NCBI GenBank assembly: GCA_024803745.1
Contig: JANJXV010000004.1
Location: forward strand, 54,130,358 to 54,194,357
Length of the DNA stretch: 64,000 nucleotides
DNA from: Megascapheus bottae
Taxonomy: Eukaryota; Chordata; Mammalia; Rodentia; Geomyidae
Direction of reading: 5' to 3'
Positions within the stretch are counted from its first letter, which is position 1. Each line of letters opens with the position of its first letter. The position numbers were made by a program, and so were the translations under genes. The notes beneath the pieces are model-generated. The model made no database searches. It was not told the DNA's origin and was given only the letters and a program-made list of their open reading frames with translations. Below, piece after piece: positions 10,331-22,935 of the stretch.

Positions 10331-11568
10331 CTCTCCTGGTCTGTGGAGAAGTTTTGGGGTCTTAGCTGAGGGTAGTAGCAATGCAATTGGACCAATAAAT
10401 GTATTCAAGTAAAAAGGCTAATTTTCCTCCTTCCTTATTCATTATGAAGAATATTAAAAATGAGAAAATTCTATAGTATGACTCAGGTTCTTAACATTCC
10501 ACAGTAATTCAAATAGCATGAAGTCGTGGTGATAGTATTATTAATTCATTTTCTCATGTGGTGAAGAAATCAAGAAAGTCTAAATAAGTGGAGAAATATT
10601 CCATGTTCGTGGATAGCCAAAAATCTATACAAAGACTTATACTGTAAACATTTATTTTCATACCCTAAGTTTGTGACAATGCTTATGATGGAAATATAAC
10701 CGGACAGAATACCTCTGGTACCAAAAGATTAATTCACTATTGATCCTTGGCTTTGTAGCTGTGGGTTTGTGGAACCCTGGGCTAGGTCTGTTCAGATCAC
10801 AAAGTAGATTGAAATAATGAGTGAATTGCAGCTAAATTAAATTTCTTATTTATCCAGATTTCCTATTAATGAAAATTTCAATACAGCTCATGGGCAGTCT
10901 CCAAAGAGACTATTGCTTCCACCATATCTGATAACTTACAGAGGTTAAATGTTTTCTATTGGTTTTATGCAGTGGTTATTCAGCAAGGAAGGGGTGACAG
11001 GAAAATGACAAAGTTCATTACAGATGGGCATTTAAAGATCCAGAGATCAAGGAATCTGACCTGAATTAAAATAGCAGATGCAGAATGGTCGTGGTTATCC
11101 CGGAAGCACACTACAAATGCCACAGCCTTCCTGATAGTCGGGTATTAATGGTTTAACTAACATTTTGCCCCTCTCAGTTTTATTTGGGTGCTCCGACTGA
11201 TGTGAGTGCTTAACTCCAGAGAGTCAGTCGAGGGGAAAGCAAACCAGCAAATCAGGTTGACAGGAATAGAGGCTGGGATCCAAGTTGCTGCTTCCTTTCT
11301 TGGAATGGAAAACAAAAGAGGGGCATTCAGTAGACTGCTGACTATGGCCCCTTAGTTTTAGCTAGGTAGAAATGGACTCACCTAGAGACTGATTTTCCTG
11401 CTCTTCTCGGTTAAGAGCAGCCAGAGAGCCATCTTTTTGCTGCACAAATGAGAGCAGAAATAATGAAGGAAGCTCCTGTGTCATTCGCCTTTAATTTCGT
11501 CTCTTCACCTCCTCCTATGGCCTGGACTACAGTAAGAATCTCACATTAAAAAAGTCAAGATATTGGGC
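10331..11568. other. Intergenic, nothing recognised
   Basis: AT-rich unique sequence without gene or repeat signal. Confidence 0.5.
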
Positions 11569-11743
11569 TAGGAGTTTAGCCTAGTAGTAGAGTGTTTGCC
11601 TCCCATGCACGAAGACCTTTGTTTGATTCTTTGGTACACATACAATGAAAAAGCCGGAAGTGGTGCTGTGGCTCAAATGATAGAGCTCTAGCCTTGAAAA
11701 AGCCCAAGGACAATGCTCAGACCCTGAGTTCAAGCCCCAGGAC

Positions 11744-11746
<3 letters not shown>
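11569..11746 (+). repeat. Family A SINE
   Basis: Complete but diverged copy ending 'ccccaggactgga' and passing directly into a GA microsatellite. Confidence 0.88.
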
Positions 11747-11816
<70 letters not shown>

Positions 11817-11825
11817 GGAAGGAAA

Positions 11826-11887
<62 letters not shown>
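11747..11887. repeat. (GA)n-(GGAA)n-(GAAA)n microsatellite
   Basis: About 33 GA units, then GGAA and about 17 GAAA units; expanded SINE tail. Confidence 0.97.
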
Positions 11888-11889
<2 letters not shown>

Positions 11890-12076
11890 GGGTCCGGGAG
11901 TTTGGCCTAGTGGTAGAGTGCTTGCTTAGCATGCATTAAGACCCAAGTTCGATTCCTCGGTACCATGTACATAGAAAAAAAGCCAGAAGTGATGCTGAGG
12001 CTCAAGTGGTAGAGCTCTAGCCTTGAGGAAGTCCAAGGACAGTGCTCAGGCCCTGAGCTCAAGCCCAGGACTGGAG
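11888..12076 (+). repeat. Family A SINE
   Basis: Complete copy inserted in the GAAA tail of the previous SINE; its own tail is again GAAA. Confidence 0.92.
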
Positions 12077-12079
12077 AAA

Positions 12080-12143
<64 letters not shown>

Positions 12144-12146
12144 GAG
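12077..12146. repeat. (GAAA)n microsatellite
   Basis: About 17 GAAA units; it borders the target site of the L1 at 12163. Confidence 0.95.
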
Positions 12147-12162
12147 AAAAGATGTAAAAAAC

Positions 12163-13919
12163 AATGTCATTCTTTAAAGAAATAGAAGAGGCAATCCAAA
12201 ATTTCATATGGAATAATAAAAGACCCCGTATAGCAAAAACACTTCTTAGCAGAAAGAACAGTGCAGGAGGAATTTCAATTCCAAACTTTAGACTCTATTA
12301 CAGAGCTATAATTCTCAAAACAGCTTGGTACTGGCACAGGAACAGGCCTGACGACCAATGGAATAGAACTGAGGACCGAGATATTAAACCACAGACCTAT
12401 GGCCACCTAATCTTTGACAAGGGAGCCAAAAAAATAGAATGGAAGAAAGACAGCCTCTTCAACAAGTTGTGCTGGCAGAACTGGTTAAGCACCTGCAGAA
12501 AACTAAAGCTGGATCCTTCTTTGTCACCTTGCACTAGAATTAACTCCAAATGGATCAAAGACCTGGAGGTAAAAGCTGACACACTGAAAACTCTACAGGA
12601 AGGAATAGAAGATACACTAGGCCTCCTTGGCACAGGTCGAAACTTTCTTAATAAGGACCAAGAATCACAACAAATCAGAGAAAGGCTGGATAAGTGGGAC
12701 TGCATTAAACTGCAGAGCTTTTGCATGGCAAAGGACATAGCCACTAAACTAATCAGGAAGCCTACAGAGTGGGAGAAGATCTTCACCAACCAAACAACGG
12801 ACAAAGGCCTCATATCTAAAATATATCAACAACTCAAAAAATTGAATCACTCCAAAACTAACCTCCAAAGTAACAACCATCCCATTAAAAAATGGGCCAA
12901 AGACTTAAAGAGAGTCTTCTCTGAAGAAGAAACAAAAATGGCCTATAGACACATGAAGAAATGCTCAACATCTCTGGTCATAAAAGAAATGCAAATCAAA
13001 ACAACTCTAAGATTCCACCTCACTCCAGCTAGAATGGCCAGGATCAGGAAAACGAATGACAACAGATGCTGGAGGGGATGTGGCCTGGAGGGATCACTAC
13101 GACACTGTTGGTGGGAGTGCAAACTCATTCAACCACTATGGAAAACAGTGTGGCAGTGCCTCAAAAGGCTAAACATAGAACTCCCCTATGACCCAGCAAT
13201 TCCACTACTTGGCATTTACCCAACCACCCAGAAACAAGGACATACTAAACCCACTAGCACAACAATGTTCACTGCAGCACTATTCACCATAGCAAAGATA
13301 TGGAACCAACCTAGATGTCCCTCAGTTGATGAGTGGATCAACAAGTTGTGGTATTTGTACACAATGGAATTCTATGCTGCTGTCAGAAAGAATGACATCG
13401 CCCCATTTGTTAGGAAATGGAAAGACTTAGAAAAAATCATATTAAGTGAAGTAAGCCAGACTCAAAGGAACTTAGGCTCAATGGTTTCCCTCATTCGTCA
13501 TAATCAGTAGAAACCTTGGGCTCTACTAGCAGAGATTTGCAATAGAGCAAAATCTTGATACATAAGGACATATAATGTGAAGCTAATTGAAAGGACCTCC
13601 AGGATAGTGAAACAAAAGCCATATAATGAATGATTGTTGTCCTTAATGTACTATGTTGTCTCTCATCTCCTTTGCTGTCCCTTGGTTATCTCATATTGGT
13701 ATAGTATCTCACTTTGTTATCTGATATATTGAATTTATTTGTATTTGGATATTTGAAATTTGATAGGGAAGGGGGGAAAACCAAGATGGTGGGGGGTGTG
13801 GGGGGGAGGGAAACGGGTACCAAGACATGTGAAAGGGTATCAATGTATGTGAATTAATGCACCTTCTATCTGGCAAATATCATGTAACCCTTTTACTAAT
13901 TACAATAAAAAAAAGAAAA
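12163..13919 (+). mobile_element. Young 5'-truncated L1 retrotransposon with 16-bp target duplication
   Basis: A 1.76-kb L1 3' end: ORF2 C-terminal third, 409-bp 3' UTR with a G-rich tract ('ggtggggggtgtgggg' near 13790), and an A-rich tail. 'aaaagatgtaaaaaac' flanks it at 12147-12162 and 13920-13935, the mark of target-primed reverse transcription. Its ORF2 remnant is still open, unlike the other L1 copies here, so it is the youngest of them. It landed in the microsatellite tail of a SINE. Confidence 0.95.
12164..13510 (+). pseudogene. L1 ORF2p C-terminal fragment (448 codons, open)
   Basis: An uninterrupted frame covers the region after the reverse-transcriptase core: '[14 protein letters not shown]', 'HLIFDKGAK', 'DKWDCIKLQSFCMAKD' and the C-terminal cysteine motif C-x3-C-x7-H-x4-C (CWRGCG..RHCWWEC), then 'YDPAIPLLGIYP' and 'YTMEFYAA'. 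The endonuclease and reverse-transcriptase catalytic parts are absent because of 5' truncation, so it cannot support retrotransposition. The Met at 12164 lies one base inside the truncation point and is not a natural start. It is not a host gene. Confidence 0.95.
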
Positions 13920-14040
13920 AAAAGATGTAAAAAACTTCACATAGCAACATCTGTCATCAATCTGGAATACTTGCAAATGTGAAAATATATATATATAGAG
14001 AGAGAAACAAAAGGGAGGGAAAGAAGGATGGAGGAAGGGA

Positions 14041-14056
14041 AGGAGAGAGAGAGAGG

Positions 14057-14127
<71 letters not shown>
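14041..14127. repeat. (GA)n microsatellite
   Basis: More than 30 GA units with a few GG interruptions at the left. Confidence 0.97.
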
Positions 14128-14131
<4 letters not shown>

Positions 14132-14166
14132 CTCAGGCCCCAAGTTCAAGCCCCAGGACTGGAGAA
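14128..14166 (+). repeat. Family A SINE 3'-end fragment
   Basis: 'ccaagttcaagccccagga' followed by 'ctggagaaat' is the last 35 bp of the element, stranded to the right of a GA repeat. Confidence 0.6.
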
Positions 14167-14458
14167 ATAAATGGAGAAGAGTGAGAAGAGAGAGGAGATG
14201 GTGCACTGAGGAGAGAAAGGCTGGCTAAAATGAGCAATTTTAGAAATTACTCTGGATCTTTAATAAGCTAGCTCTTGTGTGAGTCCTATCTACTTCTCCC
14301 AAGATGTACACAAAACCAGCACATAAATTTCTGAACTGCTGGAATCACAATAAGAGGGGTGCTACGATCAAAGAAAAAAGAATGATTCAGGAGCCACATT
14401 TACTTCACCAACACATTCTTTGTATTTATATTATTTTATCTACCATCTGTCTATCTGT

Positions 14459-14658
14459 TTTTTTCTTTTTTGTGCCAGTCCTGGGAATTGAACTCGGGGC
14501 CTGAGCACCGTTCTTGGGCTTTTTCCACAAAGCTATCACACTGCCACTTGAACCACAGCACCACTTCTGGCTTTTTCTATGTATGTGGTATCTAGGAATC
14601 AAACCCAGGTCTTAGGGCATGCTAGGCAAGCACTCTACCACTAGGCCAACTCCCAGCC
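14459..14658 (-). repeat. Family A SINE
   Basis: Complete reverse copy. 'ctatctgttttt' to the left and 'ctatttgttttt' to the right suggest a target duplication. Confidence 0.88.
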
Positions 14659-14694
14659 TACCTATTTGTTTTTGTGTGCATGTGTGTGCTGGTT

Positions 14695-16512
14695 CTGATA
14701 AATTTCAATACCAAACTTTAGACTATTACAGAGCTATAGTAACCAAAACAGCTTGGTACGGGCACAAGAACAGGCCTGAGGACCAATGGAATAGAACTGA
14801 AGACCCAGAAATCAACTCACAGATCTATGGCCACCTAATCTTTGATAAGGGAGCCAAAAGAATAGAATGGAAGAAAGACAGCCTCTTCAACAAGTGGTGC
14901 TGGCAGAATTAGTTAAGCACCTGCAGAAAACTAAAGTTGGATCCTTCTTTGTCACCCTGCACTAGGATTAACTCCAAATGGATCAAAGACCTCAAAGTAA
15001 AAGCAGATACACTGAAAACTTTACAAGAAGGAATAGGAGATACACTAGGCCTCCTTGGCACAGGTTGAAACTTTTTTAATAAAGACCCAGAAACACAATA
15101 AATCAAAGAAAGTTTGGATCAATGGGACTGCATTAAACTGAAGAGATTTTGTATGGCAAAGGACATAACTAGCAAGCTAAATAGAAAGTCCACCAAATGG
15201 GAGAAGATCTTCCCTAACCATACAACAAAGGCCTCATATCTAAAATATATCAACAGCTAAAAAAATTGAACCACTCCAAAACAAATCTCCATAGAAACAA
15301 CCATCCCATTAAAAGATGTGCCAAAGACTTAAGAGAGTCTTCTCAGAAGAAGAAATAAGAATGGCCTATAGACACATGAAGAAATGCTCAACATCTCTGG
15401 CCATAAAAGAAATGCAAATCAAAACAACTCTGAGATTCCACCTCACTCCAGTTAGAATGACTATTATCAAGAAATCCAATAACAACAGATGCTGGAGGAG
15501 ATGTGGCCAGGAGGGATCACTACTACACTGTTGGTGGGAGTGTAAACTTGTTCAACCACTATGGAAAGCAGTATGGCATTTCCTCAAAAGACTAAATATA
15601 GGGCCGAGAGTTTGGCCTAGTGGTAGAGTGCTTGCCTAGCATGCACAAAGACCCGGGTTCGATTCACGTTATCATATACATAGAAAAAAAAAAAGCCAGA
15701 AGTGGTGCTGAAGCTCAAGTGGTAGAGCTGTAACCTTGAGAAAGTCCAAGGACAGTGCTCAGGCCCTGAGCTCAAGCCCATAACTGGCAAAAAAAAAAAA
15801 AGACTAAACGTAGAGCTCCCCTATGACCCAGCAATTTCACTCTTTGGCACTTACCCAATGGTCCTGAAACAAGGACATACTAGACCCATGAGCACAACGA
15901 TGTTTGTTGTAGCACTATTTACTATAGCAAAGATAAGGAATCAACCCAGATGCCCTTCTGTAGATGATTGGCTCAACAAGATGTGGTATTCATACACAAT
16001 GGAATTCTATGCTGCCATCAGAAAGAATGGCATCACCCCTTTTGTAAGGAAATGGAAAGACTTGGAAAAAATCATATTAAGTGAAGTAAGCCAGACTCAA
16101 AGGAACATAGGCCCAATGGTTTCCCTCATTTGTCATAATTAGTATAAACCTTGGACTCTCCTAGCAGAGGATTACAATAACTCAAAACCTAGATACATAA
16201 GGCTATATAGGATGAGGCTAAATGGAAGGATCTGCAGGATATGGAGGATATGTTCTTAATGTACTATGTTATTTCTCATCTCTTTTGTTGTTCCTTGGTT
16301 ATCTCATATTGTCACAGTATCTTACCTTGTTATCTGGTATATTGTATGTATGTTTATTTGTTTACTTGAAGTAGGATAGGGAAGGGGAAAAACAAGACGA
16401 AGGGAGGGAACTGGGGACAAAAACATGAGAAGGGGCATCGATGCTTGTGAAGTAATGCTCCTTCTATCTGGTGAATATAATGTAACCCTTCTATTAATTA
16501 CAATTTTAAAAA
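14695..16512 (+). mobile_element. L1 3' fragment, decayed, split by a SINE
   Basis: It parallels the L1 at 12163-13919 from 'aatttcaataccaaacttta' through the ORF2 C-terminus and 3' UTR to 'ttaattacaatttt', but ORF2 has a stop at about 14912, several frameshifts and a SINE insertion. No flanking duplication was recognised. Confidence 0.92.
15601..15797 (+). repeat. Family A SINE inserted in L1 ORF2
   Basis: It interrupts the L1 reading frame. Flanks 'aaaagactaaatata' and 'aaaagactaaacgta' are the diverged target duplication. Confidence 0.93.
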
Positions 16513-16950
16513 GTGGTCAAAAAAGGAGTCAATGGTTTGTAGTACAGTCTTCCTTTGATGGAGACAAAAAACTCGGGCATGCAAGTTCTTTGGAGAGTCT
16601 CCAAGCAAGGCTGGAAAGAAAGAAAAGAATACTATTTGCAGATACTATAAGTTAATTTATTTTGGTTGCTTTTCAAGTGAGAAAAAATGAGGCTCAGGAT
16701 ATAAATATGTAATGCATCTGCTAAAGATATTCAGTTCTTTCTGTATAGAATAAATATAGAGAGGGATGGAAGAGATGAGGGTGAGGCAATAGAGAATGAT
16801 CCCAGTTCTCTAATGAAACAGATTTAAAGTCCTAACATACTCTTCTCCCCAAGAGAGTGACAACAACAAATATATAAACAGAATCACAGGAATGGGGGAA
16901 AAACTCACAACTTGTCTACGTAAGGATAGAAAACAGCAAAAAAAAAAAAA
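16513..16950. other. Intergenic, nothing recognised
   Basis: No coding or repeat signal; it ends in adjoining A and G runs (16939-16962). Confidence 0.4.
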
Positions 16951-17146
16951 GGGGGGGGGGGGACGGGAGTTTGGCCTAGTGGTTAAAGTGCTTGCCTAGC
17001 ATGCACAAAGACCGGGGTTCGATTCCTTGGTACCATATATATAGAAAAAGCCAGAAGTGGTGCTGAAGCTCAAGTGGTAGAGCTCTAGCCTTGAGAAAGC
17101 CCAAGGACAGTGCTCAGGCCCTGAGCTCAAGCCCAGGACTGCCCCC
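16951..17146 (+). repeat. Family A SINE between homopolymer runs
   Basis: Complete copy preceded by an A-run and a G-run and followed by a C-run and an A-run instead of a plain poly-A tail. Confidence 0.9.
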
Positions 17147-17938
17147 CCCCCAAAAAAAAGCCCTTCTCCATCCCCTCCATCACCCACCAGGAGCATGGGT
17201 AAACCTCGAGAGGGGCTTGGACCCTGTATTCTCCACAACCCTGGTATCTGCAGGGAAACCAGGCCCATTTGAAAACCACACAGACAAAATCCCATGCACC
17301 TGTAGGAGATCATCCTTTCAAAAACAAACCAAAACAAAAACCCTCAGCCATCCCAGAGGGGCTTGAATTTCATCTTTCCAGCCCCCAGCACAGATCTGAC
17401 TGAGCACCAGGCTTCCAGGGAAGAGCTTCTTGGTCCGGGGATAAGCCAAAGATAGGCACACAAGCCAGCAGCCAAGTGCAGGCCACTTACGGAGTGAGAA
17501 CTGACTGTGCATGCACAGAAAACACCTACATACCTGTGGGAGCCCACTCCTTCTGAAGCTCGTATTCAACTATCACAGTCCCTGCCACAGACCAGACGGA
17601 GCTCACTGGCCAAGGGCTAAGCTCCACTCAGCTAATCTGAGTCCAAGCATGTGCACAGACACGGGCTGACCCATGGGCTAGTTTACCCAGTGGGAGCTAG
17701 ACTGGGCCAAGCATGGGCCTCTACCTGTTAGGTGCAAGCAGGTAAAACTTGGGCCTTGGCCCTGACAATTGCTGAACCCAAATGTATAAATCACAACAAA
17801 AGAATACAAGATTCATCAGCAATCAAGACAACAAGCCAAATCCAAAAGCCAACAACAATCCAGCTAAGGACTCCAGTGAAAGTAGAGAAGAGATGGGTGA
17901 CAAAAAGAACCATTAAAAAAAAGAACCATTAAAGAAAT

Positions 17939-18363
17939 ATGAGACAATTGGCCAATGAAATAAAAGAGGAAATGCAAAAACAATTTCAAGAATACAAAGA
18001 AGAAATGACAAAGAAGATCCAGGACGCCCAAAAAGATATGGAGATAAAATTAGAAGTGCTATACATCTCATTAAAAGACAAAATCAACACTATGAGAACT
18101 GATCTCAGGAACATAAAAGGTTCAATTTCTACACTGCAAATCACAATGGAATACTGAGGTAGCAGAATAAGTGAATGGTAAAAAGACTATCAGAAGTCGA
18201 GGATAAAAGAGAGGCACTAGAACAAAAAGTCAAAGGTATGGAAGAAACATTCAGAACCTACCAAGGGGAAATCCTAGAACTGGCAAACTCACCAAAGAGA
18301 TCAAATTTACACATAGTTGCGATCAGACAAGGGGAAAGAATTCAGTACAAAAGGCAAGGCTGA
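17939..18363 (+). pseudogene. L1 ORF1p coiled-coil remnant
   Basis: Two consecutive frames contain heptad-rich text ('EEMQKQFQEYKEEMTKKIQD', 'LSEVEDKREALEQKVKGMEE') followed by 'RSNLHIVAIRQGE', which corresponds to the start of the ORF1p RNA-recognition domain. ORF1p is the RNA-binding trimer of L1 particles. A stop near 18155 and downstream frameshifts inactivate it. C-terminal-domain text ('TRRAWSGIIQALK', 'FHDK') follows at 18750-18885. Confidence 0.8.
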
Positions 18364-18495
18364 GAATGTGGCTTATGATAGAGTGCTTGCCTAGCATGTA
18401 TTCTCAGTATCACAAAAACAGAAAAAGACAGAAATGGTGCTGTGGCTCAAGTGGTAGAAGCTAAGGGATAGTGCCCAGGCCCTGAATTCAATGCT
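18357..18495 (+). repeat. Family A SINE, diverged
   Basis: 'gcttgcctagcatgt' and 'ctgtggctcaagtggtag' are kept; the B-box region is deleted. Confidence 0.75.
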
Positions 18496-19239
18496 AAAGA
18501 CATTGAAAGTCTAGTAAAATAATACCAGATAACTTCTCCAATCTTAAGAGAGAAAACCTCACCCACCTGACAGAAGCATACAGAACCCTAGTAGACAGGA
18601 TCCAAAAAGAAACACTTCTAGGTACATCATAGTAAAACCATTAGACTTGAAAGGCAGGACTTGATTTTAAATGCTGCAAAAATCAAAGGAGAGCTATATT
18701 ACAATAAAAAGAAAATCAGAAGCACTACAGATCTCTCCATACAAACTCTCGACACAAGGAGAGCCTGGAGTGGTATAATCCAAGCTCTGAAGGTCACCTA
18801 CTGCCAACCTGAACTGGTACACCCAGTGAGGCCATCATTTACATTTGATGGTGAATCTAAAACCTTCCATGACAAAAATTAAAACACTAGATGATTACTA
18901 AACCAAGAAGTTAAGAGAAGTAAAAGGAAGTATACAATTTGAAGAAAAAATCAAAATCAAGGAAACACATTAGAAAAAAATTCACTGGAAGACCAATTAG
19001 TAAGCAAAATAGTAAGATTAGTAAGAGGAAAGAAGCAAAATACAGGAAATCATGAAAATGGTAGGAAACATAACACATCTCTCTATAACTCTAAACATTA
19101 AATGACTCAATTCCCCAGTCAAAACAAAAAGAACAGCAGATTGGATTAAAAAAACAAAACAAACAAACAAAAAACAAGATCCATCCATTTGCTGTCTCCA
19201 AGAGACCCACCTCACAGTCAAAGATAAAAACAAATCCAG

Positions 19240-19446
19240 GGGCCGGGAGTTTGGCCTAGCGGTTAAAGTGCTTGTCTAGCATGCATGAAGACCCGGGTTC
19301 GATTCCTCGGTACCCCACATACATAGCAAAAAGCCGGAAGTGGTGCTGAGGCTCAAGTGGTAGAGCTCTAGCCTTGAGAAAATCCAAGGACAGTGCTCAG
19401 GCCCTGAGCTCAAGCCCAGGACTGGCAAAAACAAAACAAAACAAAA
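19240..19446 (+). repeat. Family A SINE
   Basis: Complete young-looking copy with intact boxes and an (AAAAC)n tail. 'aaaaacaaatccag' flanks both sides. It splits the L1 endonuclease region. Confidence 0.93.
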
Positions 19447-19782
19447 CAAAAACAAATCCAGATGAAGAATGGAAAAAGATCTTTCCTGCAAATGTACCCT
19501 GAAAGACAGCAGTAATAGCTGTGTCGATGAACTAGACTTTTCATTAACATCAGTACAAAGAGGCAGGAAGGCCATTACATAGCAGTAAAGACAATGATCC
19601 TTGAAGAGGAAACCACAGTGGTTAATATCTATGCACCAAATAACAAAGCACCTAATACATTAGGCAAATACATTTGAACTTACAGAACAGGATAAACCCA
19701 AACAAAATAATAGTGGGAGATTTTAATACCCTGTTTTCACCAAAAGGACAGATCAACCAAAAAAAAAAAAAAGATAAGCAAA

Positions 19783-19968
19783 AGGCCCAAGAGTTTGGTC
19801 TAGGGGTAAACTGCTTGCCCAGCATGCACAAAGAGCCAGGTTTGATTCCTTGAAACCACATACATAGAAAAAGCCGTAAGTGGTGCTGTGGCTCAAGTGG
19901 TAGAGCTCTAGTCTTAAGATAGCCAAGGACAGAATTGAGTTCAAGTCCCAGGACTGACAAAAAAAAAA
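19783..19968 (+). repeat. Family A SINE with 12-bp target duplication
   Basis: 'aagataagcaaa' occurs at 19771-19782 and 19969-19980 around a complete copy inside the old L1. Confidence 0.92.
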
Positions 19969-20124
19969 AAGATAAGCAAAGACACCTCTGAAGTAAAGAT
20001 ACCATAACTCAAATAGACTTAACAGATATCTACAGATTATTTGACCCAATTGGCATTCTCAGCTGTCCATGGAACATCCTCCAAAATAGATTATATCATA
20101 GCTCACAAAAAGAACCTAAGCAAG

Positions 20125-20366
20125 CCTGGCCACCAGTGGCTTACACTTGTAATCCTAGCTACTCAGGAAGCTGAGATCTGAGGATCGAGGTTCATAGCCA
20201 GGTTGGGCACAAAAATCCATGAGACTCTTATCTCCAATTAACCACTAGAAAACCAGAAGTGGTGCCGTGGTTCAGATGGTAGAGTGCTAGTGTTGAGTTG
20301 AAAATCACAGGGACAGTGCCCAGACCCAGAGTTCAAGCCCCACAACCAAACCCCCCACCAGAAAAA
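20125..20366 (+). repeat. Family B SINE with target duplication
   Basis: Complete copy flanked by 'aaagaacctaagcaa' and 'aaagaatctaagcaa', inside L1 ORF2. Confidence 0.92.
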
Positions 20367-20743
20367 AAGAATCTAAGCAAATACAAGAGGATTGGCGTAA
20401 TTCCATGCATCCTATCTGACCAGAGTGGAAACAAACTAATTCTCAACAACAAAACATATTGCAGAAATCACTCAACACATGGAAGCTGAATGAATTAAAC
20501 ACTGCTGTACAATACCTGGGTCACCGAAGATGTTAAGGAAGAAATTATAAATTCTTACAATTCAATGAAAATGAAAGTACATCATAATGAAACCACTGGC
20601 AGACAGCAAGCACAGTGCTGAGAGGAAAATTCCTAGCTCTAAGCACACACATAAAGAAAATAGAAACAGCTAAAGTAAATAACCTCATGATGCAATTCAA
20701 ATTGCTAGAAAAACACGAAAAAGTCAAGCATAAAACTACTAGA

Positions 20744-20848
20744 TGGGCTGGGAGTTTGTGGTAGAGTGCTTGCCTGGCATGCACGAAGACCCAGGTTCAA
20801 TTCCTTGGTACCACATGCATAGAAAAATCTGGAAGTGGTGCTACAGGG
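20744..20848 (+). repeat. Family A SINE, left half only
   Basis: The left tRNA-like half and linker are present; the copy stops abruptly after 'ggaagtggtgctac', an unusual 3' truncation. Confidence 0.8.
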
Positions 20849-20895
20849 CAGAATTCAATAAAATTAAATACAAAAACAAAAACAAAAAAACCCTA

Positions 20896-21120
20896 GGCCA
20901 GGCACAGGTTGCTCATGCCTATAATCCTAGCTACTCTGGAGGCTGAGATTCAAAGCCAGCTGGGGCACAAAAGTCATTGAGACACTTATCTCTAATTAAC
21001 CACCAGAAAACTGGAAGTGGTACTGTGGCTCAAGTGGTAAATGGGTAGCCTTGAACTGAAGAGCTTGGGGACAGCACCCAGGCCCAGAGTTTAAGTACCA
21101 GGACTGACAAAAACAGAAAC
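20896..21120 (+). repeat. Family B SINE
   Basis: Complete copy with a short deletion after 'ctgagatt' and an (ACAAAA)n-like tail. Confidence 0.88.
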
Positions 21121-21459
21121 AAAAAACTAAAAAGCTGTACATAAAATCAGTGAAACAGAAAGCTGTTTTTTAAAAAAGTAAATAAATAAGATTGACAGAC
21201 TACTTGTGAGAGAAGGAATTGAAATCAATAAGCTCAGATATATCACAGGGAACATTACAACAAACATGCAAGAAATCCATGTACTTTCAAAACCTATGTT
21301 CATGAAAGAAGGAAAACCTACCAGAAATAGATGAATTTTTAGAAACACAAAAACTGCCTAAATTATCAAGACCAAAGGAATAAAAGGTGCATGGTATCCT
21401 TAATATGTGGCTATTAGATCCAAACAGTACTAGAGCAAGGACTCAATATTTGCATACCC

Positions 21460-21717
21460 AATGATATGGACATGGTACTAGAAATATAAACAAAACTACA
21501 TAGACATAAAAATTTATGACTCTATAGACATAATGTTTTATTAAATAGATTATTATGTATCTATAACATACAAACCCTCAGCCTAATTTTGATTATGTTC
21601 TAAAATCTAAGTGCCAGTGATTGTATATATAGATTCTCTTCTTGAATACTTGTTTGTTAAACACGTCATTTGAAATATGATGTAAAAATCAATGTTAATA
21701 AATTCTTTAATAAAAAA
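21460..21717 (+). repeat. Unnamed 258-bp retroposon, copy 2
   Basis: Runs from 'aatgatatggacatggtac' to 'attctttaataaaaaa' and is about 90% identical to copy 3 by eye. It lies inside the old L1. The final about 20 bp ('aatcaatgttaataaatt') is repeated just downstream at 21718-21735. Confidence 0.8.
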
Positions 21718-22487
21718 TCAATGTTAATAAATTAATTAATGAAAAAATACAACATCCATTCAGGCTAAAAAGCTGTAGAGAACTTAGGCCTAGGAGGAAC
21801 ATTTCTTAAAACATAAAAGGCAATAACAGCCCAACAGCCAACATCATACTGAATGTGGGAAAACTAAAACCATTTCCCCTAAATTGAGGGAAAAGGTAAG
21901 GATGCCTATTCTTTCCACTCCAGAGCAATAAGGCAAGAAAAAGAACATAAAAGGGATTCACATAGGAAAAGAAGAAATTAAACTATCCCTGTTTGCAGAT
22001 AAAATGATCTTTGACCCAAATGACTCTACCCTAAACTTCTGGAGCTGATCAACCACCTCAGCAAAGTAATAGGACACAAAATTAACCCACAAAAATCAGC
22101 TGCCTTTCTATATGCCAACAATAAATTACAAGCAAAAAAGGAAATCATGAAAAAAATTGCTATCATTTCAAAAAAAAAAACACCCAAACAAATGAAAAAA
22201 AAAACCCTAGGAATTAACCTAACCTAACCAAGATGTAAAAGATCTTCATATTGAAAACTATCAAAATCTAAAGAAAGAAATTAGAGCACACCCAGAAATG
22301 GAAAGAACTTACATGTTCATGGAGAGATAGAACCAATATTGAGAAAACAGTCATACTGCCAAAAATTATATAAAATTTCAATTCAATATTCATCAAAATC
22401 CCAATGACATTCTTTACTGAGGGAACGAAAACAATCCAAAATTCATATGAAACCACAAGACATAGAACAGACAAAGCAATTCTAGGC

Positions 22488-22488
<1 letters not shown>

Positions 22489-22533
<45 letters not shown>
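22489..22533. repeat. (AC)22 microsatellite
   Basis: Uninterrupted AC dinucleotides inside the old L1 ORF2. Confidence 0.97.
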
Positions 22534-22534
<1 letters not shown>

Positions 22535-22728
22535 GCAATGTGGGCAGTATCACAATATCAGAGTTTAAACTCTACTACAGAGCCATAATAACAAAAACAG
22601 CTTGGTACTAGAACAAAAAAAAATAGATCAATGGAACAAATTAGAAGATCCAGAAATAAAACCACATACTTACAATCATCTGATATTTGACAAAGGAGCC
22701 ACGATATACCGGCAAAAAACCATAGCCT

Positions 22729-22935
22729 TGGGCTGGGAATGTGGCTTAGTGGTATAGTACTTGCCTAGCATATATAAAGCCTTGGGTTCGATTTCTCAGC
22801 ACCACATAAACAGAAAAAGCCAGACTTGGCACTGGGGCTCAAGTAGGAGAGTGCTAGCCTTGAGCAAAAGAAGGTCAGGGTTAGTGCTCAGGTCCTGAGT
22901 TCAAGCCCTAGGACTGGTAAAAACAAAACAAAAAC
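22729..22935 (+). repeat. Family A SINE, older subtype
   Basis: Begins 'gggctgggaatgtggcttag' and has 'agcaaaagaaggtcagg' in the right half, a subtype also seen at 48025 and 59774. Confidence 0.88.

Noticed and set aside
12164..13510. 448-codon frame as a host gene
   Set aside because: It is the C-terminal end of L1 ORF2p, truncated and flanked by a target duplication.
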